Shown: positions 20,103-28,536 of the stretch, piece after piece | Layout: every line of letters begins with the position of its first letter | Position numbering within the stretch: the stretch's first letter is position 1 | NCBI RefSeq assembly: GCF_025996515.1 | Contig: NZ_BLRH01000029.1 | Coordinates: 496,001 to 560,000, forward strand | Reading direction: 5' to 3' | Origin: Rhizohabitans arisaemae | GTDB lineage: Bacteria > Actinomycetota > Actinomycetes > Streptosporangiales > Streptosporangiaceae | DNA length: 64,000 bases | Program-made: the position numbers and the translations under genes | Notes under the pieces: generated by a model | Seen by the model: only the letters and a program-made list of their open reading frames with translations | Told to the model about the DNA's origin: nothing | The model's database searches: none

Positions 20103-21452
20103 ATGAAGGTCACGGCGGTCCAGAACGACACCAAGCACATCCTGATCGTCGGCGGAGGGTATGTCGGCCTGTACACGGCACTCCGCCTGCAGCGCAAACT
20201 CCGCAAGGAGCTGCGCCGCGGATCCGTCAAGATCACCATTATCGACCCGCAGTCCTACATGACCTATCAGCCGTTCCTGCCCGAAGCCGCGGCCGGCAAC
20301 ATCTCCCCGCGCCACGTGGTCGTCCCGCTGCGCACGGTCCTGCCCAAGGTGGAGATCCTCACAGGCCGGGTGACCCGGATCGACCACGGCAAGCGCAAGG
20401 TGATGTTCAAGCCGGTGGCGGGCGATCTCCGGCAGATCGACTACGACACGGTCGTGGTCGCCGCCGGCTCGATCAGCCGCCTCCTGCCCGTCCCCGGGCT
20501 CGCCGAGAACGGCACCGGCTTCAAGACCATCGGCGAGGCGATCTCGCTGCGCAACCACGTGATCTCCCAGCTGGACATCGCCGAGTCCACCGACGATCCC
20601 GAGATCCGCCGCAAGGCCCTCACCTTCGTGGTGGTCGGTGCCGGATTCGCCGGTGTCGAGGCGCTCGGTGAGATGGAGGACATGGCCGAGTACTCCACCC
20701 GGTACTACCCGGGCATCGACCGCACGGACATGCGGTGGATCCTCGTCGAGGCCACCGACCGGATCCTGCCCGAGGTCGGGCCGGAGATGGGCCGCTGGAC
20801 CGTGGAGTCGCTGCGGTCGCGCAACATCGAGGTCAAGCTGGAGACCCGGCTGGAGAGCGCGGATAAGGGGCACATCGTCCTCTCCGACGGGGAGGAGTTC
20901 GAGGCGGGCACCCTCGTCTGGACCGCCGGTGTGAAGGCCAACCCGGTGGTGCGGCACGGCAGCCTTCCCGTCGACGACCGCGGCCGGGTGAAGGCCACCG
21001 AGTTCCTCACCGTGCACGGCGTCGCCGACGCGTTCACCGCGGGAGACGTCGCGGCCGTACCCGACCTCACCAACCCCGGCGAGTTCTGCGCCCCCAACGC
21101 GCAGCACGCCGTACGGCAGGCGAAGGTCCTGGCGGACAACCTGGTACGGCGGATGCGCGGCAAGCCGCTGAAGGCGTATGAGCACAAGTACGCGGGCTCC
21201 GTGGCGAGTCTCGGCCTGCACAAGGGCGTCGCCAACGTCTATGGCGTTAAGCTCCGAGGTGTCGCCGCGTGGTTCATGCACCGGACGTACCATCTGTCCA
21301 AGGTGCCGACGCTCAACCGGAAGGTGCGGGTGATGGCAGACTGGACGTTGGCCCTGTTCTTCCGGCGGGACATCGTCTCGCTGGGTGAGCTCCAGCATCC
21401 GCGGGAAGAGTTCAAGCTGGCCGCACGGAGCGACAACGCGCACGCCGCGTAG
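20103..21452 (+). CDS. ndh: type II NADH dehydrogenase
   Basis: A 449-residue, single-subunit NADH:quinone oxidoreductase. The FAD-binding motif is ILIVGGGYVGLYTALRL (residues ~13-30), the NADH-binding GxGxxG is VVVGAGFAGVEALGE, and the later FAD block is FTAGDVAAVPD. The C-terminal ~60 residues (WFMHRTYHLSKVPTLNRKVRVMADWTLALFF) form the amphipathic membrane anchor of NDH-2. It oxidises NADH without proton pumping. Two Rex-type operators upstream indicate repression at low NADH/NAD+. Confidence 0.95.
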   Translation: MKVTAVQNDTKHILIVGGGYVGLYTALRLQRKLRKELRRGSVKITIIDPQSYMTYQPFLPEAAAGNISPRHVVVPLRTVLPKVEILTGRVTRIDHGKRKVMFKPVAGDLRQIDYDTVVVAAGSISRLLPVPGLAENGTGFKTIGEAISLRNHVISQLDIAESTDDPEIRRKALTFVVVGAGFAGVEALGEMEDMAEYSTRYYPGIDRTDMRWILVEATDRILPEVGPEMGRWTVESLRSRNIEVKLETRLESADKGHIVLSDGEEFEAGTLVWTAGVKANPVVRHGSLPVDDRGRVKATEFLTVHGVADAFTAGDVAAVPDLTNPGEFCAPNAQHAVRQAKVLADNLVRRMRGKPLKAYEHKYAGSVASLGLHKGVANVYGVKLRGVAAWFMHRTYHLSKVPTLNRKVRVMADWTLALFFRRDIVSLGELQHPREEFKLAARSDNAHAA

Positions 21453-21467
21453 CGGCACCCATCGGGT

Positions 21468-21500
21468 GGGTCACCGGGTGGGAGCCCGACTCGGTGACCC
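21468..21500 (+). terminator. probable ndh terminator
   Basis: Perfect 9-bp inverted repeat GGGTCACCG / CGGTGACCC enclosing a 15-base GC-rich loop, 16 bases after the ndh stop. No T-tract. Confidence 0.55.
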
Positions 21501-21604
21501 CAGGGGCGCGATCACATCGTCTTTGCTGAGATGATGTATCCCTGGAGTCGGGGACCGCGCCTTACGAGAGGCGCGGCCGGCGACAACTGGATATGATCTT
21601 GTAC

Positions 21605-21677
21605 GCCCCTGTAGCCCAACGGCAGAGGCAGGCCTCTTAAAAGGGCTGTAGTGCGGGTTCGAATCCCGCCGGGGGCA
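21605..21677 (+). tRNA. class I tRNA-like gene, anticodon UAA (Leu-UUA codon), no encoded CCA
   Basis: 73 bases fold as a cloverleaf. The 7-bp acceptor pairs GCCCCTG with CGGGGGC. The T arm is perfect (GCGGG TTCGAAT CCCGC). The anticodon stem GGCCT/GGGCT has two G-U pairs and loop CTTAAAA, so positions 34-36 read UAA after the normal U33. The D stem has three good pairs and one extra base. The variable loop is only about 5 bases, whereas genuine tRNA-Leu, including the actinomycete UUA-decoding bldA type, has a long class II arm. Either an odd tRNA or a degenerate one. Confidence 0.7.
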
Positions 21678-21682
21678 CGCGA

Positions 21683-21721
21683 AAGGCCCGAACCCGGCTC
21701 AATGGCTGGGGTTCGGGCCTT
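21683..21721 (+). terminator. strong hairpin after the tRNA
   Basis: 13-bp perfect inverted repeat AAGGCCCGAACCC / GGGTTCGGGCCTT with a 13-base loop, starting 6 bases after the tRNA. Confidence 0.75.
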
Positions 21722-22057
21722 AATCGTGCGCCCCGGGGCGGGGCCAGGGTCGGTTCCGGTGCCTGCGCGGCGGCCGGGCCGCGTCGTCGGCGCAGATGTC
21801 GCGGTGGAGGCGCGGCGCCGCGGTGCGCAGCCCGCCCGGCGAACCGGTGGGGACCCCGGGTTCCGCGGCGGGTCGGCGCGGCGTCGATCACTCGATCCGG
21901 GTCGCCCACGCCGTCGGCTCGGCCCGCCTCCTCGCCGCCGGGAAATGGCCGAATAGGGACCCGTGAAAATTAATAAATGTATAAGTGCATATACGCTTGT
22001 CGTCCCTTGACATGAATCTTACGCTCTTTACAGGCGCTAAGAGGAGGCTCGCCATAC
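21722..22057 (+). promoter_or_regulatory. non-coding region and possible promoter upstream of the RiPP precursor
   Basis: 336 bases. 21722-21950 is GC-rich with no recognisable gene. 21955-22030 is markedly AT-rich and contains TTGACA at 22007-22012, with weak -10-like bases (TACAGG) 16 bases on. A strong SD GAGGAGG at 22041-22047 precedes ATG 22058. The abrupt change of composition suggests the RiPP locus begins here and may have been acquired. Confidence 0.5.
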
Positions 22058-22351
22058 ATGGACCCCCACCAGGCACCAGCCCGCATGCCGCTCCCGATGC
22101 CCGCACCGGGCGTCCTGACCGCCGGCGAATTCAGCTACGACGTCCTCCAAGGGAAATCGCCCTCGCGGCATATGGAGGATCTCAAGACCGATTACACCTA
22201 TGACAACGCCTCGCAGACGTCAACAGGTCCACTCCGGTCGAATGCGCCGATCAGTACCGTGACACACTCCTATTACACGGTTTCGCAGTGGAACTGCGGG
22301 TGGGATCAGAAGGTTCTTGTGTTCGGAACCGACGACCGAGTAATCGACTAG
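22058..22351 (+). CDS. putative RiPP precursor peptide
   Basis: A 97-residue protein I do not recognise. It has a Pro-rich N-terminus (residues 1-20), a middle with many acidic and hydroxy residues (EDLKTDYTYDNASQTSTG, 40-57), then SNAPISTVTHSYYTVSQWNCGW (61-82) and a C-terminal DQKVLVFGTDDRVID. It has one Cys (residue 80) and many Ser/Thr/Tyr/Asp. It stands first in a four-gene set with an ATP-grasp ligase, YcaO and TfuA, just where the precursor of a ribosomally made, modified peptide is expected. Its SD is GAGGAGG, 10 bases before ATG. The leader/core border is unknown; candidate cores are 40-57 or 68-97. Confidence 0.65.
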   Translation: MDPHQAPARMPLPMPAPGVLTAGEFSYDVLQGKSPSRHMEDLKTDYTYDNASQTSTGPLRSNAPISTVTHSYYTVSQWNCGWDQKVLVFGTDDRVID

Positions 22352-22464
22352 GCACATGGATCGCTGTTCGTCCTTGTCTATCTCTTCAGGTAGCGGAGTA
22401 TAGGCAAGGGCGTACCCATTTTCACGGTAGGAATGCAGGGAAAGCTCTTATCTTCGGGAGTGCT

Positions 22465-23457
22465 GTGCGGCGAGACGAAGTCATCCTCATCGTGACCGAA
22501 CCGCTGGACCTGCATGCCGACGCGGTGATCCGTTTGCTGAACACCCGGGGCGTCCCGGTTGTCAGGGTTCACCCGGAGGATCTGCCCCACTCGATGGGCG
22601 TCACCGTACGCGCAGGTGGTGAGGGGTCTGTCCGGGCCGAGGTGAGCTTCGGAGGCCGTTCCGTCCGATTCGACGAGATCAGGGCGGCCTGGTTCAGGAA
22701 GCCCAATCTCCCCGACTACAGCGGACACACTCACACGAGCGCCGAACGCTACTGTCGAATACAGGCGAAATGTGTGCTCGAAGCGCTCTGGCAATTGATC
22801 CCCGACTCGAAGTGGATCTGCAGTCCGCAGAGCCTTACCCTCGCCGAGAACAAGGTTCTTCAACTCATGGCCGCCCGGGACGCCGGGCTGACGACGCCGG
22901 AGACCATCCTCACCAATAACCCCGAGGAGGCCAGGCGATTCTTTGCGGATGTCGGTGGCGACATGGCCGTCAAAGCGTACACCCCTGAGATAATGAACGA
23001 TTCCGAGCGGAAGGTCTACAAGGTCCCGCTCACCAGCAGGTGGACGTCGTCAAGTGATCTGGCGGACGAGTCGATCGCGATCTCGCCCACGATTTATCAG
23101 CCTTACATCAAGAAGTCCGTCGAAATCAGAGCGGTCGTCATCGGCGAGCGCGTCTATGCCGCCGAGATGCATACGCAGACGAACGACCTTACCGAGATCG
23201 ACAGCCGTGGAACCATCGATATCCGCCATGAGCGGCATATACTGCCGCGCCATGTCGAAGACTCCCTGCGGAAGTTGGTCACGCATTTCGATCTGCGATT
23301 CTCCTCGGCCGATCTCATCCTGACACCGGACAACCGCTACGTGTTCCTCGATCTGAACCCCAACGGCCAGTGGCTCTGGCTGGAGCACGCGCTGGGGATC
23401 CCCCTGAGCGAGACGATGGCGGATCTGCTGTGCGGGGTTCCCCGCGGCGAGACATGA
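22465..23457 (+). CDS. ATP-grasp peptide ligase (MvdD / graspetide-type)
   Basis: About 330 residues. The N-terminal pre-ATP-grasp region has the family hallmark AAWFRKPNLPDY. It is followed by the ATP-grasp lobe (AENKVLQLMAARDAGLTTPETI, DMAVKAYTPE) and the Mg-binding end FLDLNPNGQWLWLEHALGIPL. Known relatives form side-chain ester or amide crosslinks between Asp/Glu and Ser/Thr/Lys in graspetide precursors. GTG 22465 follows GGGAG by 4 bases; upstream in-frame sequence looks non-coding. Its stop overlaps the YcaO start as ATGA. Here it presumably acts on the 97-residue peptide encoded upstream. Confidence 0.82.
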   Translation: MRRDEVILIVTEPLDLHADAVIRLLNTRGVPVVRVHPEDLPHSMGVTVRAGGEGSVRAEVSFGGRSVRFDEIRAAWFRKPNLPDYSGHTHTSAERYCRIQAKCVLEALWQLIPDSKWICSPQSLTLAENKVLQLMAARDAGLTTPETILTNNPEEARRFFADVGGDMAVKAYTPEIMNDSERKVYKVPLTSRWTSSSDLADESIAISPTIYQPYIKKSVEIRAVVIGERVYAAEMHTQTNDLTEIDSRGTIDIRHERHILPRHVEDSLRKLVTHFDLRFSSADLILTPDNRYVFLDLNPNGQWLWLEHALGIPLSETMADLLCGVPRGET

Positions 23458-24497
23458 GCCGGGAGGACACGGCGGAACGGGTCTACCGGCTCGCGCTGGC
23501 CGAGGCGAGATCCTTCGGCGTCACACGTGTCGCACGGCTGACCGCCCTGGACACCATCGGTATCCCCGTGTACCAGGCCATCCGGCCCAGGGGGCTGAGC
23601 CTCGCGGTCTCCCAGGGCAAAGGGCGAAGCGATCACGCGGCGATCATGTCCGCGCTCATGGAGTGCCTCGAGATGTCGTACGCGGAAACCATCGCCCCGG
23701 ACCTGACGGGCGTGTCGGCCGCCGAACTCTCTTCGGAGCTCCCCTACCGGCTTGAGGCACTGCGTCACTACGGCGACGACCGGCTCGCCGAGTCCACTCC
23801 CACCTCGTGGGTGCGCGGGCGGACCTTGTCGGACGGGCGTGCCACCTGGCTTCCCTGGGATGGAATCAGTCTCGACTCCACGATCCGGCCCTTGTTCCGG
23901 CCGGTGTTCGCGCCGTCGAGCGCCGGCCAGGCCGCAGGGGTCTGCAGGACCCGGGCGATCTCCCACGCCCTGCTGGAGCTCCTGGAGAGACACTCGGTGC
24001 ATCTTCTTGGACAAAGCTCAAGAATGCCCCGCAGGCTTTCCGCCGAGGAGCTGATCGACAACGAGCTCGGCGGCCGTCTCGCCGGGAGCGACGTCGAGAT
24101 ACGTCTGTACGACGCGACACAGATCTCTCGGTTTCCCTGCGTGATGGCGTTCCTTCGCTCGCCCGAGCTGGCCTCGGTGGTGGCCGGGTCCGCATGCAGG
24201 CCCACGTACGCGGAGGCGGCGACGGACGCGCTCATGGAAGCGATCCAGTGCCGGGCGACCGTCGTCGCCGGGAGCCGCGACGATCTTCACCTGCGAAATC
24301 CGCCCGGTCCTCCGCCGGAGATGTGGGACGCGCCGCCATTGAGCCGGGCCGAACCGCCGTCGGCCGTGCAGGTCCTGAGCGATCTCGTACGCACCTTGGA
24401 GGAGCTCGCCGCCGGACCGGTCGTCGCCGTGGATCTCCGGCGCCAGGACGAGGAGCTGTACGTGGTCAAATGCGTGGTTCCGGGCTTGGAGCACTAG
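23454..24497 (+). CDS. YcaO-family cyclodehydratase / thioamidation enzyme
   Basis: A 347-residue protein. The YcaO ATP/Mg motif is visible as ALMECLEMSYAE with Glu70, Glu73 and Glu78, then RAISHALLELLERHS and EAATDALMEAIQCRAT. YcaO enzymes use ATP to activate peptide-backbone amides, giving azolines, amidines or, with TfuA, thioamides. It ends VPGLEH and lacks the Pro-rich PxPxP C-terminus of azoline-forming YcaOs, which favours a TfuA-dependent role. ATG 23454 overlaps the ATP-grasp stop, so translation is coupled. TfuA follows 2 bases later. Confidence 0.9.
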   Translation: MSREDTAERVYRLALAEARSFGVTRVARLTALDTIGIPVYQAIRPRGLSLAVSQGKGRSDHAAIMSALMECLEMSYAETIAPDLTGVSAAELSSELPYRLEALRHYGDDRLAESTPTSWVRGRTLSDGRATWLPWDGISLDSTIRPLFRPVFAPSSAGQAAGVCRTRAISHALLELLERHSVHLLGQSSRMPRRLSAEELIDNELGGRLAGSDVEIRLYDATQISRFPCVMAFLRSPELASVVAGSACRPTYAEAATDALMEAIQCRATVVAGSRDDLHLRNPPGPPPEMWDAPPLSRAEPPSAVQVLSDLVRTLEELAAGPVVAVDLRRQDEELYVVKCVVPGLEH

Positions 24498-24499
24498 TC

Positions 24500-25783
24500 G
24501 TGATACACGTTTACGCGGGCCCCAGCCTCGCCGAGAACCGGGCGTCGTTGCCCGGCCCGTTCTGCATCCATCCACCTGCGGCGGCAGGCGATCTCCTGGA
24601 CTGCGCGGTTCCCGGCGACAGAGTGGTGCTCATCGACGGATACCTGGCCAACCGGCGATCCGTCCGGCACAAGGAGATCCTTTCGCTGATCGGCTCCGGT
24701 GTGGACGTGTGGGGAGCGGCGAGTATCGGTGCGTTGCGCGCCGCGGAGCTGGCCGTACATGGGATGAAAGGGGTCGGCTGTGTTTTCAGCTGGTATCGGC
24801 ACGGCCTGCTCGACGGGGACGACGAAGTCGCCGTGCTGCATTCAGCCGATGGAAGGTATGAGCAGCTCACCATCGCGATGGTCGACCTCCGCGCCACGAT
24901 CCACCGGCTCCTCGCGGAGAAACGGCTGACCGTTCGGGAGGCCCGGCGGCTGCTGACCCGTTGCGCGACCTTGGCCTTCTCCGAGCGCACCCCGGACGCC
25001 GTCTTCGCGGAGCTTCCCGACGTCCTTCGCGAGGAGGTGGAGAAGAACTGGGTCGGCGTCAAGAGCCAAGACGCCCGCCACTGCGTCGAGCTGGCCTCAC
25101 GCACGCCGTTGTCGGCCAAGTGGTGCGGACACGACACCAGGCCGACCGCACTCCAGTGGTACTGGGAGCGCAGCGCTCGCCCGGGTTCGAGGATCTCCGA
25201 TATCGATCTCGCCACCGTGCTCGGTGTGGGTGCGGTGGACTGGCCCCGCGTGCGTTTCTCCGCCTTTCTCGACGAACTCGCCGGTGGGCAGGGGGCGGCG
25301 TTGAAGTGGGAGGATCTCGCGGAGCGGGTGATCTCTCTCGGGCTCGTGTCGAAGAACGATCACCTGGTGCCGTGGACCACGCCACTCGAACGTGATACCT
25401 GCACATTCGAACAGCTCATGTGCCTGACGGCGAGCCGCCGGATCTCGAGTGTGCCCGGTGCGCCGTGGATGGATCCGGTCCTCGCCTGGCTTGACCGGGA
25501 AGGGCTGCTCGGTCCGCTGCGCGACCGGGTCGCGGCGCTGATCGACCATGGCGGCGGTGCCTCCGGCGGAGGCATTGAAAGGTGGCTCGGCGAGATGTTC
25601 GACGTGCCGGTTCCCGAGGGGTTGCCGGTCGAAGGCCGTCGGCGTGGATTCAAGACCTGGCAGGAGCTTCTCACCTTCGGCGATCGGGCGAGAAGCCGTG
25701 GGCTTGGCGAACGCCTCCGGATCGTGGCGGATCCGGAAATGGTGACCATGTGGTCCTGGCGGCTGTCATCGGTCGTCCGCTGA
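24500..25783 (+). CDS. TfuA-like protein (YcaO partner), with long C-terminal extension
   Basis: A 427-residue protein. The N-terminal ~140 residues are a TfuA domain, with VIHVYAGPSL at the start, DGYLANRRSVRHKEIL, and the signature GAASIGALRAAEL at about 72-84. TfuA partners YcaO in thioamide formation in thioamitide RiPPs and in methyl-coenzyme M reductase modification, probably by delivering sulfide. The remaining ~280 residues, mostly helical, are not recognised. GTG 24500 is 2 bases after the YcaO stop. It is the last gene of the RiPP set. Confidence 0.85.
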   Translation: MIHVYAGPSLAENRASLPGPFCIHPPAAAGDLLDCAVPGDRVVLIDGYLANRRSVRHKEILSLIGSGVDVWGAASIGALRAAELAVHGMKGVGCVFSWYRHGLLDGDDEVAVLHSADGRYEQLTIAMVDLRATIHRLLAEKRLTVREARRLLTRCATLAFSERTPDAVFAELPDVLREEVEKNWVGVKSQDARHCVELASRTPLSAKWCGHDTRPTALQWYWERSARPGSRISDIDLATVLGVGAVDWPRVRFSAFLDELAGGQGAALKWEDLAERVISLGLVSKNDHLVPWTTPLERDTCTFEQLMCLTASRRISSVPGAPWMDPVLAWLDREGLLGPLRDRVAALIDHGGGASGGGIERWLGEMFDVPVPEGLPVEGRRRGFKTWQELLTFGDRARSRGLGERLRIVADPEMVTMWSWRLSSVVR

Positions 25784-25854
25784 CCCGCGGCGTGGTACCC
25801 GATGCCGGTAAGGTCCGCGAAGTCGCCGCCGGACTCGGGGCGGATCGCCTTCCC

Positions 25855-26223
25855 GTTCACAGGTGGTAGGCGTACTCGCGGAGTTCCCAGTCGGTGACGA
25901 ATCTGGAGAAGCGTTCGACCTCATCGCGTTTGTAGGCGAGGTAGGCCTCGGCGAACTGTTTGCCGAGGACGTCCGCGAGGTCGGTGTCGGCTTGGAAGGC
26001 GTCGAGCGCGGCCGGGAGCGTCATCGGCAGGACGGCGGCTTCGGCGGGGCGGTAGCCGTACCCCTCCAGCGGCGGCGGCGGGGTGAGGCGGTCCCGGATG
26101 CCGAGGTGTACGGCGGCGAGGACGCCGGCGATGCCGAGGTAGGGGTTGGCGGCGGCGTCGCCGAGCCGGATTTCGAAGCGGGTGGCGGAGCCCCGCTCGG
26201 GCGGGATACGGAGCATGGCGCTG
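25855..26223. repeat. 369-bp direct repeat, left copy (3' end of the GS-like gene)
   Basis: Matches 35289-35657 over the same length with only about three mismatches seen and no indels. Sequence similarity stops sharply at both ends. Together the copies bracket the 9-kb island with the HAD, XRE/TPR and FxLD lanthipeptide genes. Confidence 0.9.
25857..26223 (-). pseudogene. truncated copy of the GS-like gene (C-terminal ~122 residues)
   Basis: Encodes the C-terminal part of the glutamine-synthetase-like protein at 35291-36619, from SAMLRIPPERGS to the same stop, with one residue changed (DAAANPY for DAGANPY). It lacks the whole N-terminal domain and most of the active site, so it is not an enzyme. 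An internal ATG at 26216 would allow a 119-residue product, but no SD was noted. Confidence 0.88.
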
Positions 26224-26387
26224 GGAAACGGCCTGTCACCAGCGTCAATGGGGTGACGGGCGGACTTCGTCCGTCCAATTGTTTACGGCGGTAGTCGACC
26301 GTGTACGGCTGGATCTGTCGAGGTTGGCCGCCCTGCGGGCATTCGAGGCCGCCGCTGAGATTTCCCTGTGGATCGTAGGCTTTGCGA

Positions 26388-27020
26388 ATGGCGACAACCG
26401 CACAGCCCCGGTACCGTGGCTTGATCTTCGACTTCTTTGGGGTCCTGACCTTCAACATGGTCGAGGTGATCTCGTATTTTGAGGACCGGGAGAAGCTCGC
26501 CCGGGGAACCTTCCTTCGCGGTTGGGCCGACCCAAGAGGGCAGGAGCTGTTTCGTCGGCTCGAACTCGGTGAGATCACCCAGACTGACTGGAACAGCGCG
26601 TTTGCTGCCCTGATCGGCGTCGCGCCCGACAACCTGATGGCCCGCTATCTGCACGATGCCTTCCCGGCCCACCATGTGCTCAATGTTGCGCGGCAGGCAC
26701 GGGCGGCTGGAATCAAAACTGCGGTGCTGTCCAACAGCCTCGGACGGGAGCCATACGACCCCTACGCGGGGTTCGACTTGCACGGCACCTTCGATGAAGT
26801 TGTGTTTTCCGCAGAGCACGGAGTGCGCAAGCCCGATCCCGCCATCTTTCGCCTGGTGCTCAGCAAGCTTGGTGTCCCGGCCGAGCGGTGCCTGTTCGTC
26901 GATGACAGCGAAGAGAATCTCGCTGCCGCTCACAGACTCGGCCTCACGCCGCTCCTGGCACTGGATGAGGAGGTTGTGGCCGCCAGCCTCCGTGCAGTGC
27001 TTGGCCTACCCAACCTGTAG
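26388..27020 (+). CDS. HAD-superfamily (IA-like) hydrolase
   Basis: A 210-residue protein. HAD motif I is LIFDFFGVLT, where the second Asp of DxD is replaced by Phe, as in some dehalogenase/epoxide-hydrolase-type members. Motif II is AVLSNS, motif III the Lys in GVRKPDPAIFRLVL, and motif IV LFVDDSEENL. The replaced Asp makes a classical phosphatase role less certain. ATG 26388 is preferred to the TTG 6 bases upstream. Its 3' end overlaps the convergent regulator by 15 bases. It is the first gene inside the repeat-flanked island; a role in the lanthipeptide pathway is possible but unproven. Confidence 0.85.
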   Translation: MATTAQPRYRGLIFDFFGVLTFNMVEVISYFEDREKLARGTFLRGWADPRGQELFRRLELGEITQTDWNSAFAALIGVAPDNLMARYLHDAFPAHHVLNVARQARAAGIKTAVLSNSLGREPYDPYAGFDLHGTFDEVVFSAEHGVRKPDPAIFRLVLSKLGVPAERCLFVDDSEENLAAAHRLGLTPLLALDEEVVAASLRAVLGLPNL

Positions 27021-28298
27021 AAACTCGCGCACGGCCGCGTATGAGGTATGTGCCGCCAGCTTCTGGCGAAGTCCCTTCAGCTCGGACGCTGAGCGTGTGG
27101 AGTCCACTGATCCGAGGCATCTGGCCGCGTGGCGGGCGTTGGCGACAGCGGCGTCCAGGTCGTGCATGGCGAGATGTGCTTCGGCAGCGCGGGCCAGGTA
27201 GATCGCGTGGCTGCGCGGGTATTCGTCGTCGCCGGGGTACGACGCTTTCATGGCGGCTTCGAAACGACATATCGCCTCGGCCGGGTCTCCGAGCTGTAAA
27301 GCGGCCGAACCCGCGATCATCTCGATCTCGCCGTAGTCCACCCAGTACAAGGTCTTCGGGTCGTCGTCATGCCGTCCTTTGTCCAGCGCAGCGCGGGCAA
27401 TGTCAAGGTAGTGAGCGCACTCCCTCTTCGTGCCGGTCTTCGACAGTGCGCGGGCGGTGCGAGCGGCAAGCATGGCGTGCATGCGTGGAGTCGCCTTTCG
27501 TCTCACCTGTTCTTGTGCCGTCTCCAGGAGCGATATCGCTCTGCCTGCCTGACCCGGAGTGGAGTAGCACTGGATCGCGGCGAACGACAGAGCGTAGGCT
27601 CCGCTGATCGCATCGCCTACCTCAGCGGAGGCCCGGAGGGAACCGTCGAAGAAGCGCTGGGCGATGCCCGGGCGCCCTTGATCGAAGGCTGCCCACGCGA
27701 CCTGTCGAGCCGCTTCGGCCGCCATCGAATGCAAATGGTCCACGGTTCGGCTGTCGCAGCGACGCGACCTGATCAGCTTCACGATCAGGGACAGCTCGCT
27801 GCGAGCCAGTAGGTACACCTCCCTGCTGCCGAGTTCGTCATCGAGATGTCTGAGGTGATCAAGCCGATCGTTCACGTGGGCGACCAGGGCAGGACCACCG
27901 GGGAGGGAAACTGGCGTCCTGGCCGCCCGGTTCGGCCCCAGGGCCTTGGCCCAGCTGCTCGCTGAGGCGGAGAATGCAGCCCCGGCCGAGAGGAAACTCC
28001 TGCGATCCACGCTGCTCCCCGTTAACAGATCGGCGAGGACCGTGAGGCTCCCCGGCCGTTCCCACAACCCCTTCTCGGCGACTGTTGAATCGGTGTCGTG
28101 CAGCGCAGCCATGAAGGTTCCGCCGGTTTGCAGCACCCTGTCATAGGCCGCAGCGACGCCGGTGGTCACCGACCTGTTCCCGTTCTCGACATTGCGCAGG
28201 TACGCCTCACCGAACCCGGCCTCACGTGCGAACCTTGCCCACATCATGCCGGATGACCTTCGCGCCTCCCGCATCTCGTCGCGGAGCTGATCGGACAT
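27006..28298 (-). CDS. XRE-type regulator with TPR-like C-terminal domain
   Basis: A 430-residue protein. The N-terminal helix-turn-helix covers residues ~1-60 (DEMREARRSSGMMWARFAREAGFGEAYLRNVENG). A Ser/Ala-rich linker resembling a Tat-like RRSFLSAGAAFSASAS segment follows. A long alpha-helical repeat region (many A/L/R, ARAAEAHLAMHDLDAAVANARHAARCLG) is typical of TPR regulators beside actinomycete RiPP genes. ATG 28298 starts it. It is divergent from the FxLD precursor gene with a 238-base shared upstream region, so it is the likely cluster regulator. Confidence 0.82.
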   Translation of the reverse strand: MSDQLRDEMREARRSSGMMWARFAREAGFGEAYLRNVENGNRSVTTGVAAAYDRVLQTGGTFMAALHDTDSTVAEKGLWERPGSLTVLADLLTGSSVDRRSFLSAGAAFSASASSWAKALGPNRAARTPVSLPGGPALVAHVNDRLDHLRHLDDELGSREVYLLARSELSLIVKLIRSRRCDSRTVDHLHSMAAEAARQVAWAAFDQGRPGIAQRFFDGSLRASAEVGDAISGAYALSFAAIQCYSTPGQAGRAISLLETAQEQVRRKATPRMHAMLAARTARALSKTGTKRECAHYLDIARAALDKGRHDDDPKTLYWVDYGEIEMIAGSAALQLGDPAEAICRFEAAMKASYPGDDEYPRSHAIYLARAAEAHLAMHDLDAAVANARHAARCLGSVDSTRSASELKGLRQKLAAHTSYAAVREFLQVG

Positions 28299-28536
28299 CA
28301 GGGACGGCCTCCCTGCTTGGGATCGGTGCTGGATCGGGCCACGCCATTGTCCCCCGCCCCTGGGCGGTGTGTGCTCGACTCGACACATGAAGCGAGGGTC
28401 TTCGCTCAGCCGCAGATCGAGTGCGCGCGGCCGATCGCGATTCCGTAGTCGGGTGCTGTGCCAGGCCACGTGATAGCACCAGGCCACCAGCTGCACGTTG
28501 GACGTCAGGCCCCTCCGACCATGATTGGGAGTACAG
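28299..28536. promoter_or_regulatory. divergent promoter region, regulator / lanthipeptide precursor
   Basis: 238 bases between divergent starts. No clear operator repeats were found by eye; an SD-like GGGAG at 28527-28531 serves the precursor. Confidence 0.45.

Noticed and set aside
21605-21677. Reading the tRNA as tRNA-Lys (anticodon CUU) because CTCTTAA is present
   Set aside because: With that loop the anticodon stem does not pair (CAGGC against AAGGG); only the UAA alignment gives a stem.
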